Assembly: GCA_049840595.1 (NCBI GenBank)
Contig: JASGKO010000016.1
Span: 1-64,000, forward strand
DNA length: 64,000 bases
Source: JASGKO01 sp049840595
GTDB taxonomy: Bacteria > Verrucomicrobiota > Verrucomicrobiia > Chthoniobacterales > Chthoniobacteraceae
Reading direction: 5' to 3'
Shown: one piece after another, positions 28,893-37,800 of the stretch
Layout of the letters: each line of letters begins with the position of its first letter
How positions within the stretch are numbered: position 1 is the stretch's first letter
Notes under the pieces: model-generated
The model's database searches: none
Told to the model about the DNA's origin: nothing
Seen by the model: only the letters and a program-made list of their open reading frames with translations
Made by a program: the position numbers and the translations under genes

Positions 28893-28944
28893 TTGCTATG
28901 AATAATTGCTTTCCCCCGGCGGGCAATCTTTTACAGTGCGCGCC

Positions 28945-29667
28945 ATGACTGATCTCTGGAAAGGCTTGAACGAAACGGCACGCGCCCAGCTCGCGCAGCG
29001 CGACTACTCACTTACCGACCTCGCCTCCCGCATGGCGGGTAGCGGTGTGGAAGTACGCGAATTGATTGCCGCCGACCGCAGCCAGCTCCCGTGGATTCCG
29101 GGCGTCGAGCTTTTCTCGCGCAACATCTACCCGCAACGGCATCGCGGCTTTTTTGGCGAATTTGCCCGACAGGGCGAGGGCGCGCTCGGCAAGATCGGCA
29201 TGTGGCCGAAGCAGTGGGCGACCGCCCGTATGTTTGCCAATACGGCGAAAGGCTTTCACATTCACCCACCGTCCATCCCCGAGGGCCAGGACGCCGCCGC
29301 CTGGTTCCAGAAGCTCTTCGTCGAAGAGCCGGCCAATTACACCCTGCGCCCCTACGAGCAGGAGCAATGGGACGCGATGTTCTTCGTGCAGGGAAATTGC
29401 GAGATGTTCCTCGTCGATGAGCGCGCCGGGATGGAGCGCCGCAAGATGCGCTTCATCATCGAAGGCGACAACCACCGCGGGCCAAACACCGCGGGCGTGA
29501 TCATCCCCGCCGGCGTCGCGCACGCCCTGCGCGCCGAGGGCTCCGAGGATTTGATCATGGTCTATGGCACCAGCACGAGCTTCAACCCCGCCTTCGAAGG
29601 CCGTATCGCCGCCGAGGTGGAAAAAATGCCGCTTCCACCCGAATGGGCGGTTTACTTCGGGGCGTAA
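28945..29667 (+). CDS. Cupin protein related to dTDP-sugar 3,5-epimerases
   Basis: A 240-residue cupin-fold protein. The central part (RMFANTAKGFHIHPPSIPEG, then MFFVQGNCEMFLVDE, then VIIPAGVAHALRAEGSEDLIMVYGTS) follows the order of RmlC-type dTDP-4-dehydrorhamnose 3,5-epimerases. It carries about 80 extra N-terminal residues (LNETARAQLAQRDYSLTDLASRM). Whether it is an epimerase or another cupin enzyme cannot be decided without alignment of the catalytic His/Asp pair. The ATG at 28945 is preferred to 28906. Genes for a nucleotide-sugar pathway (rfbA, glf) occur at 60-64 kb. Confidence 0.65.
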   Translation: MTDLWKGLNETARAQLAQRDYSLTDLASRMAGSGVEVRELIAADRSQLPWIPGVELFSRNIYPQRHRGFFGEFARQGEGALGKIGMWPKQWATARMFANTAKGFHIHPPSIPEGQDAAAWFQKLFVEEPANYTLRPYEQEQWDAMFFVQGNCEMFLVDERAGMERRKMRFIIEGDNHRGPNTAGVIIPAGVAHALRAEGSEDLIMVYGTSTSFNPAFEGRIAAEVEKMPLPPEWAVYFGA

Positions 29668-29721
29668 GCCCGAAATTTTGAACCGCAGCGGACGCGGCGA
29701 GCGCGGCGGGAGGCGCTTTAT

Positions 29722-30183
29722 ATGACACCTCACGATGCAAAAGGAGAGTTAAAGAAACGGATTGAGGCGGCTGGAACGTCTGTAGAGAGCCTGACGCCAG
29801 CCCAAGGGCTCCGTGAGATGCTCGATTTTTACCGGGACGTTCGCGCAGATGCTTGTGATCTGGATGCGGATGGCGACATGTTGCTTTTCCAGTGGGGAAT
29901 CTACGATTTTGAAGAGGGTTGTTTTTTTCAGTTCGATATCACCCGGCAGTTTATCGCGACTGAGTCAGATCACGAAGATGATGACGCCGAGACTTCGCAG
30001 CTTTCTTTCACTTTTCATTTTCCCTCGTCACTGCAGCTTGAGTCGCTTGGGGAAGGAAATCGATGGTGTGATGCCCCGAGCGATTTGGAGCCATTTGAGG
30101 CATTTATTACTGGGAGCGAAGTTTACCGAGTAGTTGCTGAGACCAATCCGGTGAAAGTGACGCTCCGTTATTCTGAAGTTTGA
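29722..30183 (+). CDS. Hypothetical acidic protein
   Basis: A 153-residue protein, strongly acidic (DACDLDADGDM, SDHEDDDAE), with no signal peptide or membrane helix. Alternating strands (MLLFQWGIYDF, CFFQFDITRQF, LSFTFHFPSS) suggest a compact alpha/beta fold. I do not recognise it. It resembles in size and charge small orphan proteins such as immunity proteins, but nothing nearby supports that. Confidence 0.5.
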   Translation: MTPHDAKGELKKRIEAAGTSVESLTPAQGLREMLDFYRDVRADACDLDADGDMLLFQWGIYDFEEGCFFQFDITRQFIATESDHEDDDAETSQLSFTFHFPSSLQLESLGEGNRWCDAPSDLEPFEAFITGSEVYRVVAETNPVKVTLRYSEV

Positions 30184-30187
30184 GATT

Positions 30188-31093
30188 CTAGGCTGAAAAG
30201 CGTTGCAGCCGATCCATCACGTCCGTTTGGAACTTTTGAAGATGCGCGGCGACAAATTCTGCTGGGTTCAGTGAATCGTCCAGAATGAGCGGTGTTAAAT
30301 CCATTGCGTGCCAGACGGCGGTGGCGTGGTCGGTCTCGCGAGCGGCGAAGAAGGTGGCGTTGGCGAGGGCGCGACCGGGGGCGGCCAGTTCGTAGCGTTT
30401 ACCGCCGTCGGTTTGGGAGACGAAGCAGGCGATGAGGCGCTGTTGGAGGTCGCCGTGGCCGCCGAGATCGAGGCGCACTTTGTCTTCGTCGGCCAGCCAG
30501 TCGAGATCGCGCCAGACTTCGCAGCCGAGCAGGCGACGCGGGCGCTTTCCCATGGGCAGGGAGCGGATCGCGGTCAAAGTGGCGTGGAAGACGGCGAGAT
30601 GGGTGTCGTGCTTGTCGGCAGGGTTGTGGGTATAAACGATTTCCGGGCGGGTCTGAGAAAGAATTTCAGTAAGATCGGGGATCAGCGGCGAAACAGGACT
30701 TTTGATTTCCGCACTGGAAAGTCCCAATTGCAGCATGGCTCCGTATTGTCCAAGGGTGGCGGCCCGGTCCTGCTCTTCCCGGCGCAGGGCGATCATTTCG
30801 GAGTTGGAAACGCCTGCATACTGTCCACTGCGAGCACTTCCCGCCCCATTGGTGCAGGTGATGCCGCCAAACCACTGGTCCGCTTTCCCAAGACAAGTGG
30901 CGATTCCATGGAAAGTCATGATTTCCAAGTCATCCTGATGCGCCCCGATCCCGAGATGGGTGATGCGGGAAAGTGCCTCCGACAGAGGAAGTCCATCCGG
31001 CACCAGAGAATGAAAAGCGGGGCTTTGTAGTTTCACCGGCCCTAATTTGGGGCAAGAAACCCCAATGGACGAAATTTTTTTACATCCATTCAA
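30188..31093 (-). CDS. PIG-L family (LmbE-like) deacetylase
   Basis: A zinc-dependent de-N-acetylase of the PIG-L/LmbE fold, acting on an N-acetylated sugar or related substrate. The metal motif AHQDD (AHPDD in most members) is followed by the distal HNPADKHDTHLAVF with its histidines. The TNGAGSARSG and REEQDRAA segments typical of the family are also present. The ATG at 31093 gives 301 residues; a GTG at 31036 (VKLQSPAFHSL) is an alternative. A long hairpin (31152-31212) lies upstream. The substrate is unknown. Confidence 0.85.
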   Translation of the reverse strand: MNGCKKISSIGVSCPKLGPVKLQSPAFHSLVPDGLPLSEALSRITHLGIGAHQDDLEIMTFHGIATCLGKADQWFGGITCTNGAGSARSGQYAGVSNSEMIALRREEQDRAATLGQYGAMLQLGLSSAEIKSPVSPLIPDLTEILSQTRPEIVYTHNPADKHDTHLAVFHATLTAIRSLPMGKRPRRLLGCEVWRDLDWLADEDKVRLDLGGHGDLQQRLIACFVSQTDGGKRYELAAPGRALANATFFAARETDHATAVWHAMDLTPLILDDSLNPAEFVAAHLQKFQTDVMDRLQRFSA

Positions 31094-31151
31094 ATTATTT
31101 TGAACGATGTCCGACGGTCCCTGTCAAAAATGTCAGTTTAGGTGGTAGTGG

Positions 31152-31212
31152 GTTCGGGACCTTGTGCGTTGTGTGTAATTTTTGACTCTCCTTGGTCGCA
31201 CGGGTCCCGAAC
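31152..31212. other. Long interrupted hairpin of unknown role
   Basis: GTTCGGGACC (31152-31161) pairs perfectly with GGTCCCGAAC (31203-31212), and inside it GTGCG (31164-31168) pairs with CGCAC (31197-31201), leaving a 28-base loop. On the plus strand TTCTTTTT follows, as in a terminator, but no plus-strand gene lies upstream. On the minus strand it lies between the small kinase and the PIG-L gene and lacks a T-run. It could be a small-RNA end or a leader structure. Confidence 0.55.
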
Positions 31213-31313
31213 TTCTTTTTCGGGCCATGGAGAAGGTCGGGAGCACTGAGGATCGCTCATTTTTGCTTGAATGAGCAGGCTGATTGGAAGGTTTTCCTCT
31301 GAAAAGGCGTCTT

Positions 31314-32019
31314 TTAGATCGATCGTGAGGGCAGCAGGAGCTTGAAGCAGGTCTGCTCTTCGTCACATTCGACCCGGATGACTCCGCCCAGTTGATGGGT
31401 CAGATTTGAGGCCACCGTGAGGCCGAGCCCCACCGCATTGCGCTGCTGGCGGGTAGTGAAAAAGGGTTCAAAAATGCGCTCGGTCATTTCCGGCGCGATC
31501 GAGCCTCCGGAGTTGATGATCTTAATCGAAGCCCAGCGAATCGCTTTATTGCCCCCTTTGCGACCATGGGGAGCTTCGGAGCCGATCTCGATCCGCACCT
31601 TGCCATCCTTCGGAGTGGCTTCGACGGCGTTTTTGACCAGCTCCACGAGAATCGTGCGGACCCGACCGGCATCCGCCCAGAGGGGGGGGGATATCGTCCT
31701 CGCACACGAGATCGAAAGTAATGCCACGCTCCAGGCACGCGATGAGCGAGGGGCGGACGACAAAGAAGTAATCGGGCATTTTCAACTCGCGCCAGACCAC
31801 TGAGGACGGGCGGGCGAGGGACTTGGTGCGGTCGATCAGTTCCGAGGCGGCATGAGCTCCTTCACGGATTCTCGTGAGCCCATCTTTGGCATCCGGGGAA
31901 AGCGCGGTGTCATCCATCAGCAACGCGAGGTAGCCGTGAAAAAGGCTCAAGATGTTGTTCATCTTGTGCGCGAGGCCCCTTACGAGCTGATCCTGAAATT
32001 CACTATCTTTAATCGTCAT
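31314..32019 (-). CDS. Small histidine kinase (HisKA-HATPase), frameshifted
   Basis: A minimal sensor kinase of about 235 residues with no sensory, membrane or receiver domain. The phosphoacceptor region is FQDQLVRGLAHKMNNILSLFHGYL, with its histidine in LAHKMNN. The ATPase domain has LVELVKNAVEATPKDG, IKIINSGGSIAPE, IFEPFFTTR and VGLGLTVASNLT. The frame breaks exactly in a run of nine G (31682-31690); removing one base restores DDIPPLWADAGRVRT. This is a strong sign of a homopolymer read error. It follows birA by 43 bases on the same strand. Confidence 0.85.
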
Positions 32020-32062
32020 GTGACGACTTGCTTAAAAGCAGGATGCTTGCCCAGCTGGGAAT

Positions 32063-32842
32063 CTAAACCACCGGGCGCACGCTTACCTCGCCACTGGAGA
32101 GCATCTGTAATGAACCATCGGGAAAACGCAGCCGCAAAGCTCCGGCTTCATCGAACCCTTCCGCCATGGCCGACAGAGTAGAATCGGTGTTTTTGACCAG
32201 TTGAACGGCTCGTCCGAAAAGAAAATCACGTTTTCGTGCCGCAGTAATGATTTCAGAGAAATTTTCTGTCAAATTTGCGCTTAGCGCCGCAATTTTGAGA
32301 ACGATTTGCGCAGCCAAAACCTCTCGTTCCAGCACTCGATGAGTCGCCTGCCGCAGGGAAATCGCCGTTTCGGCCAGTTCGTCGGCAAACTTTTCCTGAT
32401 TCACGTTGATACCGATTCCCAGTACGGCATACGACGAGGGTGACGTGCCGGTCTCGACCAGAATACCCGCCGCCTTTTTTCCGAGCAAATAGAGATCATT
32501 AGGCCACTTGATCTGGGTGGACTCGCCGGTGAGTTCCTCGACCGATTCCGCCAGCGCGACAGCGGCACAGAGGGTGAGGCGGCTCCATTCCATGGAAGTG
32601 GCTTCGGGACGTAGGAGGATGGAGAACGCCAGGGCTGCTCCGGGTTCGCTCTCCCAGCGCCGTCCCTGGCGACCACGTCCGCGCGTCTGCCGTTCGGCAA
32701 AAATCACCACGCCGCCGGGTGCCCCGGCTTTTCCATACTGCGCGGCCACGTCGTTGGTGGAGCCGGTTTCGGCGAAGACCTTGATCTCGCGGGCGAGTGG
32801 ACAGCCCGCGAGGAGTTGCTCCAGGCGATCGGGGTTGAGCAT
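32063..32842 (-). CDS. birA: Biotin--[acetyl-CoA-carboxylase] ligase
   Basis: BirA activates biotin as biotinyl-AMP and attaches it to the carrier of acetyl-CoA carboxylase. The 259-residue protein is the short form without the N-terminal DNA-binding domain, so it should not act as a repressor. Key motifs are TGSTNDVA, ERQTRGRGRQGRRW (biotin and ATP loop), IKWPNDLYLLGKKAAGIL, and GIGINVNQE. A C-terminal domain (FPDGSLQMLSSGEVSVRP) is present. It starts nine bases after the nadC stop and is part of the guaD-nadC-birA-kinase run. Confidence 0.93.
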   Translation of the reverse strand: MLNPDRLEQLLAGCPLAREIKVFAETGSTNDVAAQYGKAGAPGGVVIFAERQTRGRGRQGRRWESEPGAALAFSILLRPEATSMEWSRLTLCAAVALAESVEELTGESTQIKWPNDLYLLGKKAAGILVETGTSPSSYAVLGIGINVNQEKFADELAETAISLRQATHRVLEREVLAAQIVLKIAALSANLTENFSEIITAARKRDFLFGRAVQLVKNTDSTLSAMAEGFDEAGALRLRFPDGSLQMLSSGEVSVRPVV

Positions 32843-32850
32843 GGTGGTGG

Positions 32851-33699
32851 TTACGAGAGTTCCAGCGAGAAATCCATCGCCCGGGCGGAGTGGGTGAGCG
32901 CCCCGATGGAAATGAAATCCACGCCGGTCCCGGCAATCGCGCGCACCGTGGCCATGGAGACGCCGCCGCTGGCTTCGAGTTGCACGCGCCCGGCGACGAG
33001 GGCCACCGCTTCGCGCATCGTCTCGCAAGTCATGTTATCGAGCAGGATCACGTCAACTCCAGTGAGAGTGAGAAAGCCGCGCACCTGGTCGAGGGTATCG
33101 GCCTCCAGCTCCACGCGCAGGCCGGGGTTTTCGGCGCGAAAACGTTCGATCGCGCTTTGCAGGAAGTCGGGGCCGCAATCGGCGGCGAGGTGGTTGTCCT
33201 TCACCATTACCATGTCGAAGAGGCCGATCCGGTGGTTGTTGCCGCCACCCGCTGCCACCGCCGCTTTTTCCAGCAGCCGCAGGCCGGGCGTGGTCTTGCG
33301 CGTGTCGAGGATGCGGGCCCGGGTTCCGGCGATGGCCTGTACGAATTGGTGTGTGAGCGAGGCCACGCCCGAGAGGCGTTGGAGGAAATTGAGCGCCACC
33401 CGCTCGGCGGTGAGGAGTGAGGCGACGGAGCCGCTCACGATGAGTACGGCCTCCCCTTTTTTTACCGCGCTGCCATCGGGACGAACGATTTCGATCGCGA
33501 GGGTCGGATCGACCCGGTGAAAAACTTCCGCCGCCACTTCCACCCCCGCGACCACCGCCTCTTCCTTCGCAATAATCGTGGCTTTCCCTTGCTTGGCCGG
33601 GTCCACGAAGTAGCGGCACGTCACATCGCCACTGCCGATGTCCTCGGCGAGCGCGAGCGCAATGATGTCGGGGCCGGTGCTGAGCGATTGGGTATTCAT
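32851..33699 (-). CDS. nadC: Nicotinate-nucleotide pyrophosphorylase (carboxylating)
   Basis: NadC converts quinolinate and PRPP to nicotinate mononucleotide in de novo NAD synthesis. The 282-residue product has LAEDIGSGDVTCRYF, LNFLQRLSGVASLT, the PRPP/quinolinate site ARILDTRKTTPGLRLLEK, GGGNNHRIGLFDMVMVKDNH, VELEADTL, and the C-terminal ASGGVSMATVRAIAGTGVDFIS. The ATG at 33699 (MNTQSLSTGPDI) is chosen over a longer upstream frame. nadA and nadB are not in the window. Confidence 0.95.
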   Translation of the reverse strand: MNTQSLSTGPDIIALALAEDIGSGDVTCRYFVDPAKQGKATIIAKEEAVVAGVEVAAEVFHRVDPTLAIEIVRPDGSAVKKGEAVLIVSGSVASLLTAERVALNFLQRLSGVASLTHQFVQAIAGTRARILDTRKTTPGLRLLEKAAVAAGGGNNHRIGLFDMVMVKDNHLAADCGPDFLQSAIERFRAENPGLRVELEADTLDQVRGFLTLTGVDVILLDNMTCETMREAVALVAGRVQLEASGGVSMATVRAIAGTGVDFISIGALTHSARAMDFSLELS

Positions 33700-33787
33700 G
33701 AAAGTGCTGAAAGACAAAGTGAAGCCAGAGGCAGATTGATGGCAAGGAAAGGATGCAAGGTTGGCGGCAGCTCTTTTAGCCGCTTTT

Positions 33788-35191
33788 TTACTGCGAGTGC
33801 GTTCCTCCGCGTCGCTGCCGCGACAGGTCATCCGGTTCCAAACTTCCGCCTTCGCTAAAAAGCTCCGGTTCCGGGGCGCGGTAGATCGACTTCCCGCGTA
33901 CGAAGGTCTCCACCACCGCTGCGGGCCCACCGCGATAGATGCAGAGGCTGAGAATGTCCTCCGGTGTAAGATCGGCCGACTTGGAGTGGCGCGGGTAGGG
34001 GCGGAGGGATTGGAAATCCATCACCGTGAGATCGGCCTCCTTGCCTCCTTCGAGCGAGCCGATTTTCTGGCCCATCCCGAGCGCATCGGCCGCGCCCTGG
34101 GTGGCGTGGAAAAGTACCTCGGCGAGACCCGGCACGCGCACGTTTTTCTCGTAAAAGGAACGCGCCTTCTGCGCCTCGATCACCGTGCGCATCACCTGCC
34201 AGAGGTTCAGCTCCAACCCCGCGGCGACGTCCGTGCCCAGCCCCACCCCGACCCCCGCCGCCAGCATCTGGTCGAGCTTCATGATGCCGCTGCTCAGGAA
34301 GAAGTTAGCCGTGGGGCAATGGGCGGCCTTGCTGCCGCGCTCCGCCATCACCTCGATCTCACGCTCACTTAAGTGGATGCAATGGCCCAGCATCGTCTTC
34401 GGCCCCAGCAACCCGCATTGATCGTAAACGTCGGTATAGTCTTTCGCCTGCGGAAAAAGGTTCCGCACCTTTTCCAACTCTTCCAGATTCTCCGCCAGAT
34501 GTGTCTCGATGTAGGCGTCGTACTGCTTCGCCAGTTCGCCGGCGGCGCGCATCATCCGCTCGGTGCAGCTTACCGCGAAGCGGGGGCTGAAGGCGTATTG
34601 GAGCAGCCCATCATTGGCGCCGTGCCATTTCTTGCAGAGCTGCTCGCTTTCCAGCAGCGAGATGGAGAGGATTTTCTTCGGCTGCAACGAGCCGTAGCTA
34701 CCCACGTCCATCATCATCTTGCCGATGATCGCGCGATGCCCGGTCTTTTGCGCGGCCTGGAAAGCTGCCTCGCAACTGTCCCGGAAAATCGCCGTGTAAA
34801 GCATGGCCGTCGTGGTGCCGTGGCGGGCGAGCTCGCGGAAGAACTGCCCCGCCTCCTTCTTCGCTTTCGGGCCGGTGAATTCGCGTTCCAGCGGGAAAAT
34901 GTGCTGGCGCAGCCAGGGCAGCAGCTCGGTCTGGCCACGCGCGATCGCCGGGTATTGCGGGATATGGGAGTGCACGTCGATCAGGCCCGGGAAAACCGCC
35001 ACGTTCGCGGAGTGCAGCCAGCGCACCTTTTTTTCGCGCGCCTTCTTGCGCATGATCTCGTAGTCGCCCACCTCGATGATGTGACCGTCCTCGATCACGA
35101 GCGCCCCGTTGTTGCGCGCGCGCAGCTGCCCGTAAACGGGGGTGTCGAAAAGTTGACCGCGGATTCCCAGCAGAGCCGTATCGGTACTCAT
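33788..35191 (-). CDS. guaD: Guanine deaminase
   Basis: An amidohydrolase of 467 residues matching guanine deaminase, which converts guanine to xanthine. It has the metal-binding FPGLIDVHSHIPQYP and PLEREFTGPKAKKEAGQFF. The HGTTTAM region follows, then the catalytic ETHLAENLEELEKV, MLGHCIHLSEREI, HCPTANFFLSSGIM and VGLGTDVAAGLELNLW. The ending SLCIYRGGPAAVVETFVRGKSIYR is also typical of GuaD. It heads the minus-strand run guaD, nadC (88 bp later), birA, kinase. A link between guanine salvage and NAD synthesis is not obvious. Confidence 0.9.
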   Translation of the reverse strand: MSTDTALLGIRGQLFDTPVYGQLRARNNGALVIEDGHIIEVGDYEIMRKKAREKKVRWLHSANVAVFPGLIDVHSHIPQYPAIARGQTELLPWLRQHIFPLEREFTGPKAKKEAGQFFRELARHGTTTAMLYTAIFRDSCEAAFQAAQKTGHRAIIGKMMMDVGSYGSLQPKKILSISLLESEQLCKKWHGANDGLLQYAFSPRFAVSCTERMMRAAGELAKQYDAYIETHLAENLEELEKVRNLFPQAKDYTDVYDQCGLLGPKTMLGHCIHLSEREIEVMAERGSKAAHCPTANFFLSSGIMKLDQMLAAGVGVGLGTDVAAGLELNLWQVMRTVIEAQKARSFYEKNVRVPGLAEVLFHATQGAADALGMGQKIGSLEGGKEADLTVMDFQSLRPYPRHSKSADLTPEDILSLCIYRGGPAAVVETFVRGKSIYRAPEPELFSEGGSLEPDDLSRQRRGGTHSQ

Positions 35192-35309
35192 GCCGCATTG
35201 TTGGCAAAGCCGGGGGAACCATGCAAGCCGTCGCGCGGAATTTTGCGTGCTCTTTTCACTTTAGTCCCGGGAAAAATAGCCGATAGTTCGCTTGGTATAT
35301 TTGACCTCC

Positions 35310-36603
35310 ATGTCCTACGCACTTTTCCACCCGCGTGACGCCATCGTTGCCACGATGGAGCGTATCTACGAATACAACATGACCACCACCTCCGGCGGAA
35401 ACATCTCCGTCCGCGACGAGGGTGGAGAAATCTGGATCACCCCGGCCCGGATCGACAAGGGCGCTTTGCGCCGGGACGACATTGCTTGTGTGCTGCCCGA
35501 CGGCACGGTCGAGGGGCCGCACAAGCCTTCCTCCGAGCTGCCCTTCCATCGCGAGATCTACGAGGCCCGGCCTGATCTCGGGGCGATCATTCACGCGCAT
35601 CCCGGCGCCCTGGTGAGCTTCAGCATTTGCGGGGAAGTGCCCGATACGCATCTTTTCCCCGAGAGCCACCGTATCTGCGGAAAAGTCGCGTTTGCGAAAT
35701 ACGCGCTGCCCGGCAGCATCCGCCTCGCGGAAAAAATCCGCTCGGCCTTTGCCTCGCCGGAGAAGCCCCATTGCGTGCTGCTGGAAAATCACGGCGTCGT
35801 CATCGGCGGTCGCGATCTGGAAGACGCTTTCGCCCGTTTCGAGACGCTGGAATTCACCGCCGCCATCACGCTCAATGCCCGTGGACCTCGGCAAAGTGAA
35901 GCTGCTCTCCAGTGAGCAAATCGCCCAGGCGGAGAAGCCGAGGGAGCCGCTGCTTGAGTCGCCCGCCCTGGCCATCACCAGCCCGGAAAAGGAACGCCGC
36001 AAGGAAATCTGCGACTTCATCAGCCGTGCCTATCATCACCGGCTCATGACCAGCACCCATGGCAGCTATTCCGCGCGCGTGGGGCACGATCATTTCGTCA
36101 TCACCCCCTTCCATTTCGATCGCAAGCATCTTGGCCTTGGTGATCTGGTGAGCATCCATGCCGGTCATCAGGCTCCCGGCAGCCAGCCGAGCCGTGCGGT
36201 GCAACTGCACCGGGCCATCTATCGCGAGCATCCCGGGATCAATGCGGTGCTGAACGCGCTGCCGGTTTCCGCGACCGCCTTTGCGGTGAGTGATTTCAAG
36301 CTCGATACCCGCACCATTCCCGAGAGCTACCTGTTTTTGAAAGACGTGACCAAAATTCCGTATGCGGAGATTTACGGCGATGGCACTCCGCTCGCCAAAC
36401 ATCTCACACCCCGCAGTCCCGTCGCCCTGCTGGAAAACAATGGAGTGATGATCGCCGGGCGCAGCGTGCTCGATGCTTTCGATCGGCTCGAAGTCCTCGA
36501 AGCCACTGCCCAGGCCATTCTCCGCAGCCGCGCCCTCGCCCCGCTCCGCCCGATGAGCAACGAGGTGATCGAGGAATTGGTCGATGCGTTCCCCGGGATG
36601 TAG
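35310..36603 (+). CDS. Two-domain class II aldolase/adducin-like protein, frameshifted
   Basis: This protein of about 430 residues is made of two copies of the class II aldolase fold. Domain 1 (35310 to about 35880) has intact family motifs: TTTSGGNISVRD, ITPARIDKGAL, SSELPFHREIYEARPDL, the zinc pair AIIHAHPGALVSF, and LLENHGVVIGG. Domain 2 keeps the framework (TSTHGSYSARVG, LHRAIYREHPGINAV, LLENNGVMIAG) but has lost the HAHP pair (NALP) and the later histidine (HG to NG). It is probably structural or regulatory. The frame shifts near 35880 between the domains. The ATG at 35310 is chosen. The substrate is unknown. Confidence 0.85.
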
Positions 36604-36623
36604 CCCTCGGAACATAGCCCCAA

Positions 36624-37388
36624 TCAAAACTCGCTCGGACTGATCGTCTGCATCTGCTGATTGCCGTTGGCGAGGGTGGAGAGGCTCAGGTGGATGTCGC
36701 TGTAATTGGTTCCGCCGTCGTCGCTTTTCGTTTCCTCGAGCGTGAACTCGCCGGTCTTGGAATAGCCGCCATGCGTGAGATCCTGGTAGCGCAGATCGTA
36801 GCGACCGGTGGCGACGGATTCGAATGTGAACTGGCCGCCCGCGGGAATGTAAGAATAGCGCACGGCGGTCGGTTCATCGCCATCGAGCGACACCAGTTTC
36901 ACAAACAGATCCGAATCGTTCTGCGTGTTGTCCACCACCACCGAGGAAAGGCCGCCTTGAGCCTGTACGTCATAGCCCGGCAGATAGGACGGAGCGGTGG
37001 GCCAGACCCGGCCATTGGGCGCGAGCAGCGGGCGGACATACGCGGTGACCGGCGAATCGTCGGCGGGGCTCGGGGATGCAGGAGCGATGCCTGGCGTAGG
37101 TGTGGCCGATTGGCTGATGGCGGAGAAATCGTTAATGAAATCGTCGGCGGCCTGTGCTGCAACGGTCGAACTTGGGGTGGGGGACGCTGATGCCGGTTGG
37201 ACTATAGCGCTGGGACTGGCGGGTAATGGCTGCGATGGAAGATGAGTCGGCTCTGCCGTCGGAAAAGTGATGAAGGCAAACATCAGCCCGCCGACGATCG
37301 AACCGGCAAAAATGACGAAGCTCAAGAGTCGCCGTTTACCGCTGGTCGATGGTGCCTTTGCCCGCGCACCGGCTGGATTTTTCTCCAT
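36624..37388 (-). CDS. Membrane-anchored protein of unknown function with Pro/Ser/Thr linker
   Basis: A 254-residue protein. A basic N-terminus and one helix (LLSFVIFAGSIVGGLMFAFI, about residues 21-40) anchor it. A long Pro/Ser/Ala linker follows (about 45-115), then a folded part from about residue 115 with beta-strand patterns: VVVDNTQNDSDLFVKLVSLDG, YIPAGGQFTFESVATGRYDLRYQDL. That region resembles a small beta-sandwich. I do not recognise a named family. It is convergent with the aldolase gene (21 bp between stops). Confidence 0.55.
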   Translation of the reverse strand: MEKNPAGARAKAPSTSGKRRLLSFVIFAGSIVGGLMFAFITFPTAEPTHLPSQPLPASPSAIVQPASASPTPSSTVAAQAADDFINDFSAISQSATPTPGIAPASPSPADDSPVTAYVRPLLAPNGRVWPTAPSYLPGYDVQAQGGLSSVVVDNTQNDSDLFVKLVSLDGDEPTAVRYSYIPAGGQFTFESVATGRYDLRYQDLTHGGYSKTGEFTLEETKSDDGGTNYSDIHLSLSTLANGNQQMQTISPSEF

Positions 37389-37474
37389 GTCCTCACCGTT
37401 ACGACTTACGGCACTTTTGCAATCGGGAATCTGAGTTGGTGAGTTTGAAGTTCGAAAGCGGCGACCAAAAAATT

Positions 37475-37515
37475 AGCCACGGAGGGAGACCGGGATTCCG
37501 GCTCCCTCCATGGCT
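37475..37515 (-). terminator. Rho-independent terminator for the 40-residue membrane protein
   Basis: Read on the minus strand, AGCCATGGAGGGAGCCGG faces CCGGTCTCCCTCCGTGGCT around AATC, followed by AATTTTTT. It lies just past the stop at 37537. Confidence 0.85.
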
Positions 37516-37536
37516 GTTTCCCCCCACAGGAATTTT

Positions 37537-37659
37537 TTAAGTGCAGCCGCGCAACAGAAAGATGACGAACAGCACCGGAACCGGGACGCCCAGAAGCCAC
37601 AGCAGGATGTATCCAGCCGCCCCAGCCTCTTCGACTTTTTTAGAGAGGAACTTCTTCAT
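37537..37659 (-). CDS. Very small membrane protein (40 residues)
   Basis: The ATG at 37659 opens MKKFLSKKVEEAGAAGYILL, an amphipathic basic start. One hydrophobic helix follows (WLLGVPVPVLFVIFLL), ending RGCT. A well-formed terminator directly downstream supports real expression. Small proteins of this wording seem familiar from other bacteria, but I cannot name a function. Confidence 0.65.
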   Translation of the reverse strand: MKKFLSKKVEEAGAAGYILLWLLGVPVPVLFVIFLLRGCT

Positions 37660-37800
37660 ATAAAACGTATCGAATCCGGGAGGAGATGCGGTTGTGAGAA
37701 ATGAGGACTGGGCGACGTTCTCCTGCGACCGGGATCGTGCATGGCGCAACTTTTACGGCAGCCGTGCTCAGGCGGGAGGATCAACTGTCATTAGATCTTC

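Noticed and set aside
31152..31212. Hairpin as a terminator for the small kinase gene
   Set aside because: On the minus strand the stem is followed by CCACTACCACC, not by T, and it lies more than 100 bases past the kinase stop.
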